Shown here piece by piece: positions 32,174 to 40,375 of a stretch of 40,375 nucleotides of DNA. How positions within the stretch are numbered: position 1 is the first letter of the stretch; every line of letters begins with the position of its first letter. The notes under the pieces were generated by a model. That model searched no databases and was not told the DNA's origin. It saw only the letters and a list, made by a program, of their open reading frames with translations. Position numbers and translations under genes: made by a program. This DNA is from CAYZBF01 sp964476585 (lineage in GTDB: Bacteria > Hydrothermota > UBA3072), in the NCBI GenBank assembly GCA_964476585.1, contig CAYZBF010000019.1, positions 1 to 40,375 of the forward strand. The letters run 5' to 3'.

Positions 32174-32713
32174 ATGTTTGAGATAAGATGTGGTGATGGA
32201 GCTTTACGAATCCTCCAGGGCAATATAATAGAACAGACTACAGATGCTATTGTCAATGCTGCGAATAAGCGACTTGCTCCTGGTGGTGGAGTGGCAGGAG
32301 CTATCCATCGGGCAGCAGGACCCCAGTTATGGGAAGAATGTAGGATGCTTGGAGGTTGTGAAACTGGAGAAGCTGTCATTACAAAGGGTTATAACTTGAA
32401 GGCAAGATGGGTCATCCATACTGTCGGACCCGTTTATAGCGGGAGCAAAGAGGATCCGGAACTTCTTGCTCTATGTTATGAGAGCTCTCTTAAAGTTGCA
32501 GAGAAGTCAGGCGTCGAAACTATATCTTTTCCAGCTATCAGTACAGGTGTATTTGGCTATCCGGTGAGAAAGGCGGCAGAGATCGCTGTAGAGACCGTAT
32601 GCAAAACTCTGCTGAGTTTCTCTAAGGTTAAAATGGTTCAATTTGTGCTCTATGATTCTATGGCATATACTATCTTTGAAGAAGTATTAAAGGAGGTAAA
32701 AAATGACTATTAA
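32174..32713 (+). CDS. Macrodomain protein (ADP-ribose binding)
   Basis: The 179-residue protein is a single macrodomain of the YmdB/MacroD type, which binds ADP-ribose and may hydrolyse O-acetyl-ADP-ribose or remove ADP-ribose from proteins. Motifs are GNIIEQTTDAIVNAANKRL, APGGGVAGAIHRAAG, WVIHTVGP and PAISTGVFGYP, with the catalytic-loop residues present. The ATG at 32174 follows AAGGAGG and is preferred to 32129. Its end overlaps the DUF4139 gene by 11 nt, but no functional link between them is known. Confidence 0.94.
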   Translation: MFEIRCGDGALRILQGNIIEQTTDAIVNAANKRLAPGGGVAGAIHRAAGPQLWEECRMLGGCETGEAVITKGYNLKARWVIHTVGPVYSGSKEDPELLALCYESSLKVAEKSGVETISFPAISTGVFGYPVRKAAEIAVETVCKTLLSFSKVKMVQFVLYDSMAYTIFEEVLKEVKNDY

Positions 32714-34124
32714 AAATCGGTGCTTAACATTCGCTCTTATTCTTATCTTTCCAATGACTATCTTTGGATTAATAGAACAGACCTCAACAGCTGCTGACCA
32801 GGAAAATGTTGAAGTTACAGTCTATAACAGCAATCTTGGTCTCATAGAGGATGTTCGAGAGATAGCATTGGAGAAGGGAAGAGTAGCACTCAAATTCATG
32901 GACGTTGCTTCGAGTATAAATACCAGGAGTGTACACATTAAATCACTCTCATACCCTGATAAACTCAGGGTTCTTGAACAGAACTATGAATATGATCTTA
33001 TGAGTCCGAGCAAATTGATGGATAAATATGTGGGTAAAGAGGTAAAACTATTAAGATATAATGAATTCAAAGATACCACAGAAATAGTTACGGCAACCCT
33101 TTTAAGCAATAACAATAATCAACCCATATATAAGATTGATAATGAGATTTATCTCGGATATGGAGGACGGGTGATACTACCAGAGATACCTGAGGATCTA
33201 ATAGCAAGGCCCACCCTGGTATGGCTCCTTGAAAATGGGACAAATAAGAAACACAAAATTCAGGTTTCTTATCTCACTAACGATATCAATTGGTCGGCGG
33301 ATTATGTGATGGTGGTTAGAAAAGGCAATAAGTCCTGTGACCTTAATGGATGGGTTACAATCAATAACAGGGGTGGAACGGCCTATAAAGATGCAAAACT
33401 GAAACTTGTTGCTGGTGAAGTTCACAGAGCCGAAGAAGAGAGATTTGACAGAATCTATGCAAAAGCAGAATTAGCTGAAGCAGCTTCTCCTCAATTCAAG
33501 GAAGAGGGGTTCTTCGAGTACCATATATATACTCTAAATCGGCGGTCTACCCTTAAGAATAATCAGGAAAAACAGATTCAGTTACTGGAAGCAAATAATG
33601 TTTCAATAAAGAAAGAACTCATAGTCTACGGTTATCAGGGTTATTTCACTAGGAGATATACAGAAAAGATTCCGAAGCAGGATGTTAATGTTTTTATAAG
33701 TTTTATGAATAGTAAGGATAACAAGATGGGAATGCCCCTTCCAGAGGGAATAATTAGGCTCTATACCCCAGATGAGGAGAATACCCTTCAATTTATAGGG
33801 GAAGATAGGATTGAACATACCCCTATTGATGAGGAAGTTAGAGTAAAGGTCGGGAAGGCGTTTGATGTTGTATGTGAGAGGCGACAGACCGATTTTGAAC
33901 GGATCAGTGATAAAACCTACGAAACCGAATGGGAGATTGCATTTAGAAATCATAAAAAAGAAGATGTTAAGATTAGCCTCATTGAGCCCTTATTTGGAGA
34001 CTGGGAGATAATAAAGAGCACCCATAATTACGAGAAAATAGATGCCCAAACAATCCACTTTGATGTAACTGTTCCTACAGGAAAAGAAGTGAAGATTACG
34101 TACAGGGTAAGGGTTTCCTGGTAA
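32703..34124 (+). CDS. DUF4139-type exported protein
   Basis: The 473-residue protein begins with a signal peptide (to about residue 22, LTFALILIFPMTIFGLI). The N-terminal part has VTVYNSNLGLIEDVREI and the middle has ISYLTNDINWSADYVMVV-like text (here VSYLTNDINW), followed by GWVTINNRGGTAYKDAKLKL, which mark DUF4139. The C-terminus forms beta-rich repeats ending VTVPTGKEVKITYRVRV. Family members are exported beta-sheet proteins of unknown role. The ATG at 32703 has GGAGG 6 nt upstream, inside the end of the macrodomain gene. Confidence 0.86.
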   Translation: MTIKNRCLTFALILIFPMTIFGLIEQTSTAADQENVEVTVYNSNLGLIEDVREIALEKGRVALKFMDVASSINTRSVHIKSLSYPDKLRVLEQNYEYDLMSPSKLMDKYVGKEVKLLRYNEFKDTTEIVTATLLSNNNNQPIYKIDNEIYLGYGGRVILPEIPEDLIARPTLVWLLENGTNKKHKIQVSYLTNDINWSADYVMVVRKGNKSCDLNGWVTINNRGGTAYKDAKLKLVAGEVHRAEEERFDRIYAKAELAEAASPQFKEEGFFEYHIYTLNRRSTLKNNQEKQIQLLEANNVSIKKELIVYGYQGYFTRRYTEKIPKQDVNVFISFMNSKDNKMGMPLPEGIIRLYTPDEENTLQFIGEDRIEHTPIDEEVRVKVGKAFDVVCERRQTDFERISDKTYETEWEIAFRNHKKEDVKISLIEPLFGDWEIIKSTHNYEKIDAQTIHFDVTVPTGKEVKITYRVRVSW

Positions 34125-34680
34125 ATTTAGTCTATAGTCGATAGTCTTTAGTTATTAATAATAAGGTTTCAAGGTTTCAAGGTTTCGAGGTGTCAAGGGG
34201 TCAAGGGTTTTTAGTTCTTGGCGCCATGTACTGAGTTCCAAGCTTAAATTAGGTTTTGGGTATCGGGTGTTAGGGATTAAATTTTGAGTGCCAAGTAATG
34301 GATTTATTGAATTTTTCGAATTTTGTAGAGTTTATATAAAAAAGTCCGAGGTCCGAAGTCCATTGTCTATAGGGATTAGGTCTTGGGTGTTAGGTCTTGG
34401 GTTCAGAGTACTGAGTTCCGAGTCTGTATTAAGGATTAGAAGAAAATCATGTAGAAAAGCAGGGATTAAGGATTAATTAAGTTAATACTTGAAACCTTTA
34501 AAATTATTCTTTGTGGCTTGGCAAGAGATAATAAAAATCGAGACAAGGATGTCTCTCCCGCAACAATTAAACAAACAATTCTCTCTGTGTTCTCTGCCTG
34601 CCCCGTAAGGAGGAACCGACTGTATCGGGGTGCCTCTGTGGCGAAAATCTTTGTTTTTCAAGCAAAAACGCCAAATAGAC
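34125..34680. repeat. Repeat-dense intergenic region
   Basis: No gene is seen in this long spacer. It contains a run of five 8-bp units (GGTTTCAA and variants) at 34165-34204, then words such as GGGTGTTAGG, TACTGAGTTCC (twice, near 34231 and 34410), and a TCCGAAG-family stretch GTCCGAGGTCCGAAGTCC at 34344-34361 like that at 409-461. A perfect 6-bp hairpin GAGACA-AGGA-TGTCTC lies at 34540-34555, and CCCCG...CGGGG at 34601-34630. Neither has a T run, so neither looks like a terminator. CTCTGTGTTCTCTG-like text (34581-34600) precedes the latter. Confidence 0.7.
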
Positions 34681-34708
34681 TTGAAAAATAAGCATTTTTT
34701 ATTATATT
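34681..34708 (+). promoter_or_regulatory. tilS promoter giving a leaderless transcript
   Basis: TTGAAA (34681-34686) is spaced 16 bp from TATATT (34703-34708), each a 5/6 match. The predicted start is within a base or two of the tilS ATG at 34714. No ribosome binding site precedes that ATG. The arrangement repeats that of trmB. Confidence 0.52.
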
Positions 34709-34713
34709 AAATT

Positions 34714-36024
34714 ATGATAGAAGAAGTAAGAAAGATTCTAAAGGAAAAGAGGCTCCTTTTAGGAGTCCGAAAAATTGTTTTGGGTTATTCGGGTGGACCG
34801 GATTCAACTTTCCTAAGAGAGGTTTTATCTGGAGGGGAGGTGGAGGTTATACTTGCCTATTTTAATCATAATCTCCGGGATGATTCAGCTTTGGAAGAGG
34901 AATTTGTGAGAAAAGAAGCAGAAAAAGTAGGACTTCAACTCCGAAGGGATAGTGAGAATGTAGTGGAATATTGCGAGAAAAATTCTCTTTCGATAGAGGA
35001 GGGAGCTAGGACTTTGAGATTGAATTACCTGCGACGCACCAAAGATGAGGTAGGTGCAGATTTTATTGCTTTAGGCCATAATCTGGATGATCAAATAGAG
35101 AATTTTTTTATCCGACTTTTGAGGGGGTCCGGATTTGGACTTTCTTCTATAAAGTATAGAGATAGAGACATTATACACCCTTTACTCTCTGTTAGAAAAA
35201 AGAATATCATTCAATATCTTGATGAACATAACATCCCTTATTATGAGGATCCATCAAACCGTGATTTAAGTTATCTCAGGAATAGAATAAGAAGGGAGCT
35301 CATTCCCGTTATCGAAACTATTAAGGAAGGTTCTTTAAAGGGAATTGAAAGGAGTATTGAAAACATTGGGGATATAAAAGAAGCCCTTGGAAAGCGTATT
35401 GAGGATCTTTCAATAAGTAGGTACCGCAATCATATTGAAGTGGATAAGCGCGATTTTGACCGATTGCTGCTTTCAGAAAAATTCCTGCTCATTCAGAAAC
35501 TGCTTTCTTTCTTTGGGAAAGAAAGGGATCTTAAGAGAGCCCATCTAATCGGTTTACCAGATAGGGGAGTAGTTGAACTTGCAGATGTATATTTAGAGTT
35601 GACACCAGATAAACTGTTTATAGTTCTAAAGGAGAAACAATCAATGAACGAGTTACCTTTGGAAGGAGAACTCTCTTCCGGTGATTTCCATATCACTACT
35701 CTGATTACTACTCCACCGCATAATTTTCCGAGGGATGGGTGTGAATTTTTTGATTTGGATGAGTTAGAATTGCCGTTAAGAGTCAGGAATAGAGAAAGAG
35801 GAGACCAGATAAGTATTTTTGGCTCTAAAAATAAGATGAAATTGAAGGATATGTTCATCAACAAAAAGATTCCGCGAACTCTCCGAAATTTCTGGCCTGT
35901 ACTTTGCGACAAAAAGGGCATAATTCTGATTCCTGGTCTTCGGCGTGGTAACCGAGCTTTGGTTTCTGATAAAACAAAAAAAGTAATTTTAATAAAATAT
36001 AAAGAGGTAAAATATGGCGAATGA
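34714..36024 (+). CDS. tilS: tRNA(Ile)-lysidine synthase
   Basis: TilS converts C34 of the CAU-anticodon tRNA-Ile to lysidine so it reads AUA. The 436-residue protein has the PP-loop SGGPDS (26-31), FNHNLRDDS, ARTLRLNYL, GHNLDDQIENFFIRLLRG and the LRNRIRREL segment, with a C-terminal TilS domain (about 350-430, RNRERGD, KLKDMFINKKIPR). The ATG at 34714 has no binding site and appears to be at the transcript's 5' end. It overlaps ftsH by 11 nt; tilS-ftsH adjacency is common. Confidence 0.95.
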   Translation: MIEEVRKILKEKRLLLGVRKIVLGYSGGPDSTFLREVLSGGEVEVILAYFNHNLRDDSALEEEFVRKEAEKVGLQLRRDSENVVEYCEKNSLSIEEGARTLRLNYLRRTKDEVGADFIALGHNLDDQIENFFIRLLRGSGFGLSSIKYRDRDIIHPLLSVRKKNIIQYLDEHNIPYYEDPSNRDLSYLRNRIRRELIPVIETIKEGSLKGIERSIENIGDIKEALGKRIEDLSISRYRNHIEVDKRDFDRLLLSEKFLLIQKLLSFFGKERDLKRAHLIGLPDRGVVELADVYLELTPDKLFIVLKEKQSMNELPLEGELSSGDFHITTLITTPPHNFPRDGCEFFDLDELELPLRVRNRERGDQISIFGSKNKMKLKDMFINKKIPRTLRNFWPVLCDKKGIILIPGLRRGNRALVSDKTKKVILIKYKEVKYGE

Positions 36025-37852
36025 AAAACCAAAAGCAAACAGAGGACAATTTATAAAAGCGATCATCCTATGGGTTATTATATTTGGTGGCCTATATCTT
36101 GTCATACAGTTCGTACAGGGCGAAAAATATAAAGAAGTAAGTTTTACCCATTTCTGGAACTACGTAAATGATGAAAGGATAGAGAAGGTAACGTTTGAAG
36201 GGCAAGACATTACTGCGAAACTAAAAGGGGAAGATGTATTTATTAAAACCCGTCTTCCGTTTGAGGATCCAGAACTCCCAAAGGAACTTATCAAGAGGGA
36301 TATAGAGGTCCTCTCAAGGGTAGAATTTGATTTCTGGAAAATATTCTGGCAATTCCTTCCCATTTTATTCATTGTTTTCTTTTTCCTGTTTATCTTCAAC
36401 AGGATGCGTGGTGGTGCTAATGAGGCTATTTCTTTTGGACAGAGTCGTGCAAGAGAAATTCGTTTTACTTCTGTAGATATCACATTTAATGATGTGGCAG
36501 GTGTTGACGAAGCAAAACAGGAACTACAGGAAATTGTTCAGTTTTTGAAGAATCCATCACAATTCAAGAGATTGGGAGCCAGAATTCCTAAAGGTATTTT
36601 GTTAGTGGGTGCTCCAGGGACTGGGAAAACCCTCCTTTCTCGTGCGGTAGCTGGTGAAGCCGGTGTTCCATTCTATTCAATCAGTGGGTCAGATTTTGTC
36701 GAAATGTTTGTGGGCGTAGGAGCTTCAAGAGTGCGTGATCTATTCAGGAAGGCAAAAGTAAATACGCCGTGTATTGTTTTTATAGATGAAATAGATGCTG
36801 TAGGGAGATTTAGAGGCGCAGGTATAGGGGGAGGGCATGATGAAAGAGAACAGACCCTGAATGCACTCCTTGTGGAAATGGACGGCTTCGATCCAAATGA
36901 AGGTATTATAATCCTATCTGCCACAAACAGGCCTGACATCCTTGACCCTGCATTACTCAGGCCGGGCCGTTTTGATAGAAGGGTGGTTGTTCCTATGCCT
37001 GATATGAAGGGTAGAGAGGAGATATTGAAGGTTCATACGCGAAAGATTCCTCTCGCTGATGATGTGGACTTATCCATATTTGCCAAAACGACTCCTGGAT
37101 TCAGCGGGGCAGATTTGCAGAGTCTCAGTAATGAAGCAGCTTTAATAGCTGCGTCAAGGAAGAAGGATAAGGTTGAAGCTGAGGATTTTGACGAGGCAAA
37201 AGATAAAATATTGATGGGTGTTGAAAGGAAGTCAATGATTTTGAGTAACGAGGAGAAAGAATTGATCGCCTACCATGAGGCAGGGCATACCCTTGTATCC
37301 TTATATACTGAGCATAGTGATCCCATACATAAGGTTACTATAATACCCCGTGGAGCATCACTTGGTCTTACTCAGCAATTACCAATAGATGATAGGAGGA
37401 CTTATTCAAAGGATTATCTGATGGCGAAGATTACAGTTTTATTGGGAGGTAGGTCTGCCGAGGAATCGAAGTTAGAAACCGTGTCATCAGGAGCAGGGAA
37501 CGACCTGCAGAATGCAACTACGATAGCGAGGATGATGGTGTGCGAGTGGGGAATGAGTGAGACCCTTGGACCAATTAGCTTAGAAAAGAGGTCTGATGGA
37601 ATCTTTCTTGGAAAGAAACTGGCAGAGAATAGAGAATACTCCGAAGAGACCGCATATCTCATTGACGTAGAGATTAAGAAATTTGTGGATGAGGCTCATA
37701 AAAATGCCTTGGATATAATAGCAAAGCACATGGATGGACTTGATACAATTGCGCATGCTCTATTAGAAAAGGAAGTTCTTACAGGTGATGAGGTAAAGGA
37801 GATTGTTTATGAATCAAAAGAAGATAAGAAAGTCGGTCCGGGAAATAATTGA
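36014..37852 (+). CDS. ftsH: FtsH membrane-bound ATP-dependent zinc protease
   Basis: FtsH degrades membrane and regulatory proteins. The 612-residue protein has two membrane segments (about 13-32 and 115-133) around a periplasmic domain, then AAA+ motifs: Walker A GAPGTGKT, pore MFVGVGASRVRDLF, Walker B CIVFIDEIDAVG and second-region-of-homology ATNRPDILDPALLRPGRFDR. The zinc site HEAGH is at 421-425, with the third acidic ligand in GAGNDLQNAT. The start at 36014 lies inside the tilS end. Its end overlaps folE by 44 nt. Confidence 0.98.
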   Translation: MANEKPKANRGQFIKAIILWVIIFGGLYLVIQFVQGEKYKEVSFTHFWNYVNDERIEKVTFEGQDITAKLKGEDVFIKTRLPFEDPELPKELIKRDIEVLSRVEFDFWKIFWQFLPILFIVFFFLFIFNRMRGGANEAISFGQSRAREIRFTSVDITFNDVAGVDEAKQELQEIVQFLKNPSQFKRLGARIPKGILLVGAPGTGKTLLSRAVAGEAGVPFYSISGSDFVEMFVGVGASRVRDLFRKAKVNTPCIVFIDEIDAVGRFRGAGIGGGHDEREQTLNALLVEMDGFDPNEGIIILSATNRPDILDPALLRPGRFDRRVVVPMPDMKGREEILKVHTRKIPLADDVDLSIFAKTTPGFSGADLQSLSNEAALIAASRKKDKVEAEDFDEAKDKILMGVERKSMILSNEEKELIAYHEAGHTLVSLYTEHSDPIHKVTIIPRGASLGLTQQLPIDDRRTYSKDYLMAKITVLLGGRSAEESKLETVSSGAGNDLQNATTIARMMVCEWGMSETLGPISLEKRSDGIFLGKKLAENREYSEETAYLIDVEIKKFVDEAHKNALDIIAKHMDGLDTIAHALLEKEVLTGDEVKEIVYESKEDKKVGPGNN

Positions 37853-38363
37853 AGCATTAGGGGATGATCCGAATCGCGAAGGTCTTAAAAAAACTCCAGA
37901 ACGAGTGGCCAGAATGTATGCTGATATATTTAAGGGAATTGAACAGGAACCGGGAAAGGCAATACGAATTTATCATGCCACTAACTATGATGAAATAATA
38001 ATAATAAAGGACATTCCCTTTTATTCATTCTGTGAGCATCATCTCTTACCATTCTTTGGTAAGGTTCATATAGCGTATATCCCGAAGGACGATCACATCA
38101 CCGGTTATGCCAATCTGATTGAAGTAGTTGAGTTATTTTCCCAGAGACTTCAGTTACAGGAGAGGATGACAGCAGAGATTGCGGATACTATTATGAATAC
38201 ACTTAAGCCGATGGGTGCCTTTGTAATAATAGAGGCACGTCAATTATGTCTGGAAATGCAGGGATTGAAGAAACAGGGAGAAATTACAGTTACATCTGCT
38301 ATAAGAGGTGCTTTCGAGAGAGAACGAACACGTCTTGAAGCCTTGAATCTTATGGAGAGATGA
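37809..38363 (+). CDS. folE: GTP cyclohydrolase I
   Basis: FolE turns GTP into dihydroneopterin triphosphate, the first step of folate synthesis. The ATG at 37809 is chosen because GGAG is 7 nt upstream; the TTG at 37803 has poorer spacing. The 184-residue protein has LKKTPERVARMY, the zinc-site region FYSFCEHHLLPFFGKVHIAY, GYANLIEVVELFSQRLQLQE and ARQLCLEMQG with the second Cys. It overlaps ftsH by 44 nt and folP by ATGA. Confidence 0.97.
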   Translation: MNQKKIRKSVREIIEALGDDPNREGLKKTPERVARMYADIFKGIEQEPGKAIRIYHATNYDEIIIIKDIPFYSFCEHHLLPFFGKVHIAYIPKDDHITGYANLIEVVELFSQRLQLQERMTAEIADTIMNTLKPMGAFVIIEARQLCLEMQGLKKQGEITVTSAIRGAFERERTRLEALNLMER

Positions 38364-39532
38364 AGGTTAGTTTAAAGGACGTTAGGTCAAAAAAACGGGC
38401 ACTTAGAATAGTAAAGGGAATAGGGGTAGATAGCTCTATTGAATCCGAATTAGCCGATAAGTCTTACTTTTGTGTTATTGAAATAGAAAATGTATCTCCT
38501 CCAGCAGCCAACATAATTAAACAGATTGCCATATCTCGAGGTACTGATGCTGCTATAAATCGTAAGGTTATAGTCAATGATATAGATGAATCTAATGTTC
38601 TCCTTCCAGGCTCTGTTAGAGAGTTAAAGCTTATTGCCAAGGAAATGGAAAAACAGCCGTTTGGTTTACCCTCTGTAGGTAAGGAGATATTACGGATATT
38701 AAAAGAGAAGGATAAAGAGAGGAACTTTAAGATAATGGGGGTCTTGAATGTTACGCCTGATTCTTTTTCTGATGGTGGAGATTATTTCGGAGGAGAGAAT
38801 GCAAGAAAAAGATTCGGCAAGATAGTAAGAGAGGGCGCGGATATCATTGATGTCGGCGCAGAGTCCTCAAGGCCCAAAGCAGAACCAGTGGACAAAAAGG
38901 AGGAATTACGTAGACTTGAACCTGTATTGCACCTCTTTTCAGATAGTTCTATTCCAGTGTCTATTGATACGTATAAATCTACAGTAGCGAGAGAGGCTTT
39001 TTCTGCCGGAGCAAAAATTCTGAACGATATTTCAGCTCTTAGGATGGATCCAGCTATGGTGGATGTTGTAAAGGATTTCAATGCTACTGTTGTTTTAATG
39101 CATATGAAGGGAATCCCCAAAACGATGCAGAAGAATCCTTATTATGAAGATGTTATGGTAGAGATAAAGGATTTCTTTCTGGAACGTATTGAATTCTGCC
39201 TATCTCATCAGATTTCATCCGACAGGATTATCCTCGACCCAGGAATTGGTTTTGGTAAACGGCAGATTGATAATCTAACTATTCTTAACAGACTTGAAGA
39301 ATTCACTTCGCTTGGATTTCCGATCCTTATAGGGTCTTCAAGAAAGTCTTTTATAGGTAATATCACTGGCAAACCACCGAATGACAGATTATCCGGGTCT
39401 CTCGCTGCATTAGTTTATTCCTATCTGCATGGAGCGAGCATCTTCAGAGTGCACGATGTCCAGGAGGCTAAAGATGCGTTCGCTGTGGTTTCCAATCTGG
39501 AGAATGTAGGGTGTTTACCTTCAACTGGTTAG
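38360..39532 (+). CDS. folP: Dihydropteroate synthase with N-terminal extension
   Basis: FolP joins p-aminobenzoate to the pterin in folate synthesis. The catalytic TIM barrel (about 122-385) has MGVLNVTPDSFSDGG, GADIIDVGAESSRP, SIDTYKS, ILNDISAL, DPGIGFGKR and GSSRKSFIG. About 115 residues precede it (VIEIENVSPPAANIIKQIA); this adds to the usual ~270-residue enzyme and is also found in some archaeal and anaerobe homologues. It is coupled to folE by a 4-nt overlap and overlaps the GTG start of cdaA by 22 nt. Confidence 0.95.
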   Translation: MKVSLKDVRSKKRALRIVKGIGVDSSIESELADKSYFCVIEIENVSPPAANIIKQIAISRGTDAAINRKVIVNDIDESNVLLPGSVRELKLIAKEMEKQPFGLPSVGKEILRILKEKDKERNFKIMGVLNVTPDSFSDGGDYFGGENARKRFGKIVREGADIIDVGAESSRPKAEPVDKKEELRRLEPVLHLFSDSSIPVSIDTYKSTVAREAFSAGAKILNDISALRMDPAMVDVVKDFNATVVLMHMKGIPKTMQKNPYYEDVMVEIKDFFLERIEFCLSHQISSDRIILDPGIGFGKRQIDNLTILNRLEEFTSLGFPILIGSSRKSFIGNITGKPPNDRLSGSLAALVYSYLHGASIFRVHDVQEAKDAFAVVSNLENVGCLPSTG

Positions 39533-40251
39533 ATATCCTTGACATCATAATAGTATCGTCCCTCTTTTTCCTGATAATAAGATTTTTTACAGGTACAAGA
39601 GCTGTCCATATGTTGACGGGTCTCCTGATCATTGTCTTTCTTTCTATACTTGCACATACTCTGGACCTGATGGCTATGAAGTGGATCGTTCGGGGGCTCG
39701 GGGATATCTGGGTTGTTATCTTTGTAATAGTATTCCAGCCTGAGATCCGCCGCGCTTTAACAAACCTTGGTAAATCAAGTAGATTAGACTATCTTATACG
39801 AGAAGATATAGAGAAAGTCTCATTAGAAGTGAGCGAAGCAGCAAGTGTTCTATCTGATAAGAGGATAGGTGCATTGATCGCAATTGAAAGGAGGGTTCCA
39901 CTTGAAGCTTATATTAGAACGGGGATTAAAATGGAGGCAGTGGTCTCTTCAGACCTTCTAGTTTCTATATTCTCAGTATATTCACCATTACATGATGGTG
40001 CAGTGATTATAGAAGGAGAACAGATTGTTGCAGCAAAGAGTATCCTTCCCTTGACTGATCATCCTGATCTAAGCCCCTCTCTTGGGACAAGACATAGGGC
40101 TGCTATTGGGCTCACAGAAGAGACGGATTCAATTTGTGTTGTTGTTTCAGAAGAAACGGGTAAGATTTCACTGGCAGTGGGAGGAGATTTCTTTGGAGAT
40201 CTTAATGCGGAGGAGTTACAGATTAGGATTGGGAGTATGTTAAGGGCGTAA
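39511..40251 (+). CDS. cdaA: Diadenylate cyclase CdaA
   Basis: CdaA makes c-di-AMP from two ATP at the membrane. The 246-residue protein has three N-terminal membrane segments (about 10-90) and the DAC domain with active-site motifs DGA (162-164, LHDGAVII) and RHR (194-196, GTRHRAAIGLTEETD). The start is a GTG (39511) with GGAG about 8 nt upstream. In Firmicutes cdaA is followed by cdaR and glmM; here the next gene starts after 57 nt and is not recognisable. c-di-AMP typically inhibits potassium uptake, which fits the ktrAB genes in this window. Confidence 0.95.
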   Translation: MFTFNWLDILDIIIVSSLFFLIIRFFTGTRAVHMLTGLLIIVFLSILAHTLDLMAMKWIVRGLGDIWVVIFVIVFQPEIRRALTNLGKSSRLDYLIREDIEKVSLEVSEAASVLSDKRIGALIAIERRVPLEAYIRTGIKMEAVVSSDLLVSIFSVYSPLHDGAVIIEGEQIVAAKSILPLTDHPDLSPSLGTRHRAAIGLTEETDSICVVVSEETGKISLAVGGDFFGDLNAEELQIRIGSMLRA

Positions 40252-40308
40252 TGCGCGCTGGGTTTTTTGACTTACTTAGAGATGGTTTGGGAGGAGATTA
40301 ACTGAAGT

Positions 40309-40375
40309 ATGTCTTTTACAGATTTTGATCGCAGGAAGATGGTAGGTTTCTTTACAGTTTTTGTTGTCTTACTCA
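40309..40375 (+). CDS. Start of a membrane-anchored protein, cut by the window edge
   Basis: Twenty-two codons are visible from the ATG at 40309: a short charged head (MSFTDFDRRK) and the beginning of a hydrophobic segment (MVGFFTVFVVLL). An in-frame TGA stands 6 nt upstream, so this is the first ATG; an internal ATG at 40339, after AGGAAG, is a second option. An N-terminal membrane anchor like this occurs in MCE/MlaD proteins, among others, but the visible part is too short to assign. A 16-codon frame (40251-40301) starting at the cdaA stop is probably not a gene. Confidence 0.5.
   Translation, partial: MSFTDFDRRKMVGFFTVFVVLL

Noticed and set aside
34288..34476. Open frame of 62 codons in the large spacer
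   Set aside because: It reads through degenerate repeats, has no binding site and no recognisable domain.
34601..34630. Hairpin CCCCG...CGGGG as a terminator
   Set aside because: The stem is short with a long loop and no T run follows; it also lies far from any gene end.
35493..36038. Minus-strand frame of 181 codons opposite tilS
   Set aside because: It is an antisense shadow with no domain; tilS motifs are on the plus strand.
40251..40301. 16-codon frame directly after cdaA
   Set aside because: Although it overlaps the cdaA stop by one base, it is too short and has no recognisable features; a leader peptide cannot be supported.

Overview
This is an AT-rich, very densely coded bacterial segment with long same-strand runs of genes, many joined by 1-20 nt stop/start overlaps. 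Gene content is Gram-negative: an outer-membrane-type beta-barrel candidate, an MlaF-like ATPase, and a secreted protein with a C-terminal sorting domain like those exported by type IX secretion. The sorting domain, free-standing four-helix-bundle (23S IVS-type) gene, DUF4139 and DUF4013 proteins and the many wordy intergenic repeats suggest an uncultured FCB-related lineage of the WOR-3 kind. That placement is inference and no rRNA is present to test it.

Region 1 (1-966): tRNA-Gln and tRNA-Glu on the minus strand with a clear promoter, then a four-helix-bundle gene that lacks a standard start codon and lies between oppositely oriented TCCGAAGTC-type repeats.

Region 2 (9839 down to 967, minus strand): a probable single transcription unit led by tRNA-Leu: trigger factor, ClpP, ClpX, a Lon remnant, KtrB, KtrA, a soluble PAS histidine kinase, a receiver-GAF-HD response regulator and a radical SAM protein. 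At the usual place for lon after tig-clpP-clpX there is an intact 149-residue frame. It joins the first part of the Lon N-terminal domain directly to the last ~60 residues of the Lon protease domain; the ATPase and catalytic serine are gone.

Region 3 (10228-17286, plus strand): rpsR, rplI, a bifunctional-nuclease family gene, dtd, yicC-type, gmk, rpoZ, coaBC, family-4 uracil-DNA glycosylase, dnaB and an MlaF-type ATPase, all tightly packed. Region 4 (17439-28521, plus): radA, a degenerate PIN-TRAM protein, ispD, ispF, a 920-residue TPR protein, a beta-barrel candidate, rpiB and a 1218-residue class IIIb cyclase-ATPase-TPR protein.

Region 5 (28532-34124): a minus-strand secreted protein with a sorting domain, trmB on the plus strand with a promoter so close that its mRNA should be leaderless, a DUF4013 membrane protein, a macrodomain protein and a DUF4139 protein. 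Region 6 (34125-40375): a repeat-rich 590-bp spacer, then tilS (also apparently leaderless), ftsH, folE, folP, cdaA and the start of a membrane-anchored protein that runs off the window.

The genes cover proteostasis (Tig, ClpXP, FtsH, relic Lon), potassium uptake (KtrAB) with c-di-AMP synthesis (CdaA), translation and tRNA modification, isoprenoid, CoA and folate synthesis, and envelope functions. The spacers between blocks hold degenerate short-word repeats. The strongest leads for new biology are the mini-Lon, the repeat-bounded four-helix-bundle gene, and the leaderless promoters.
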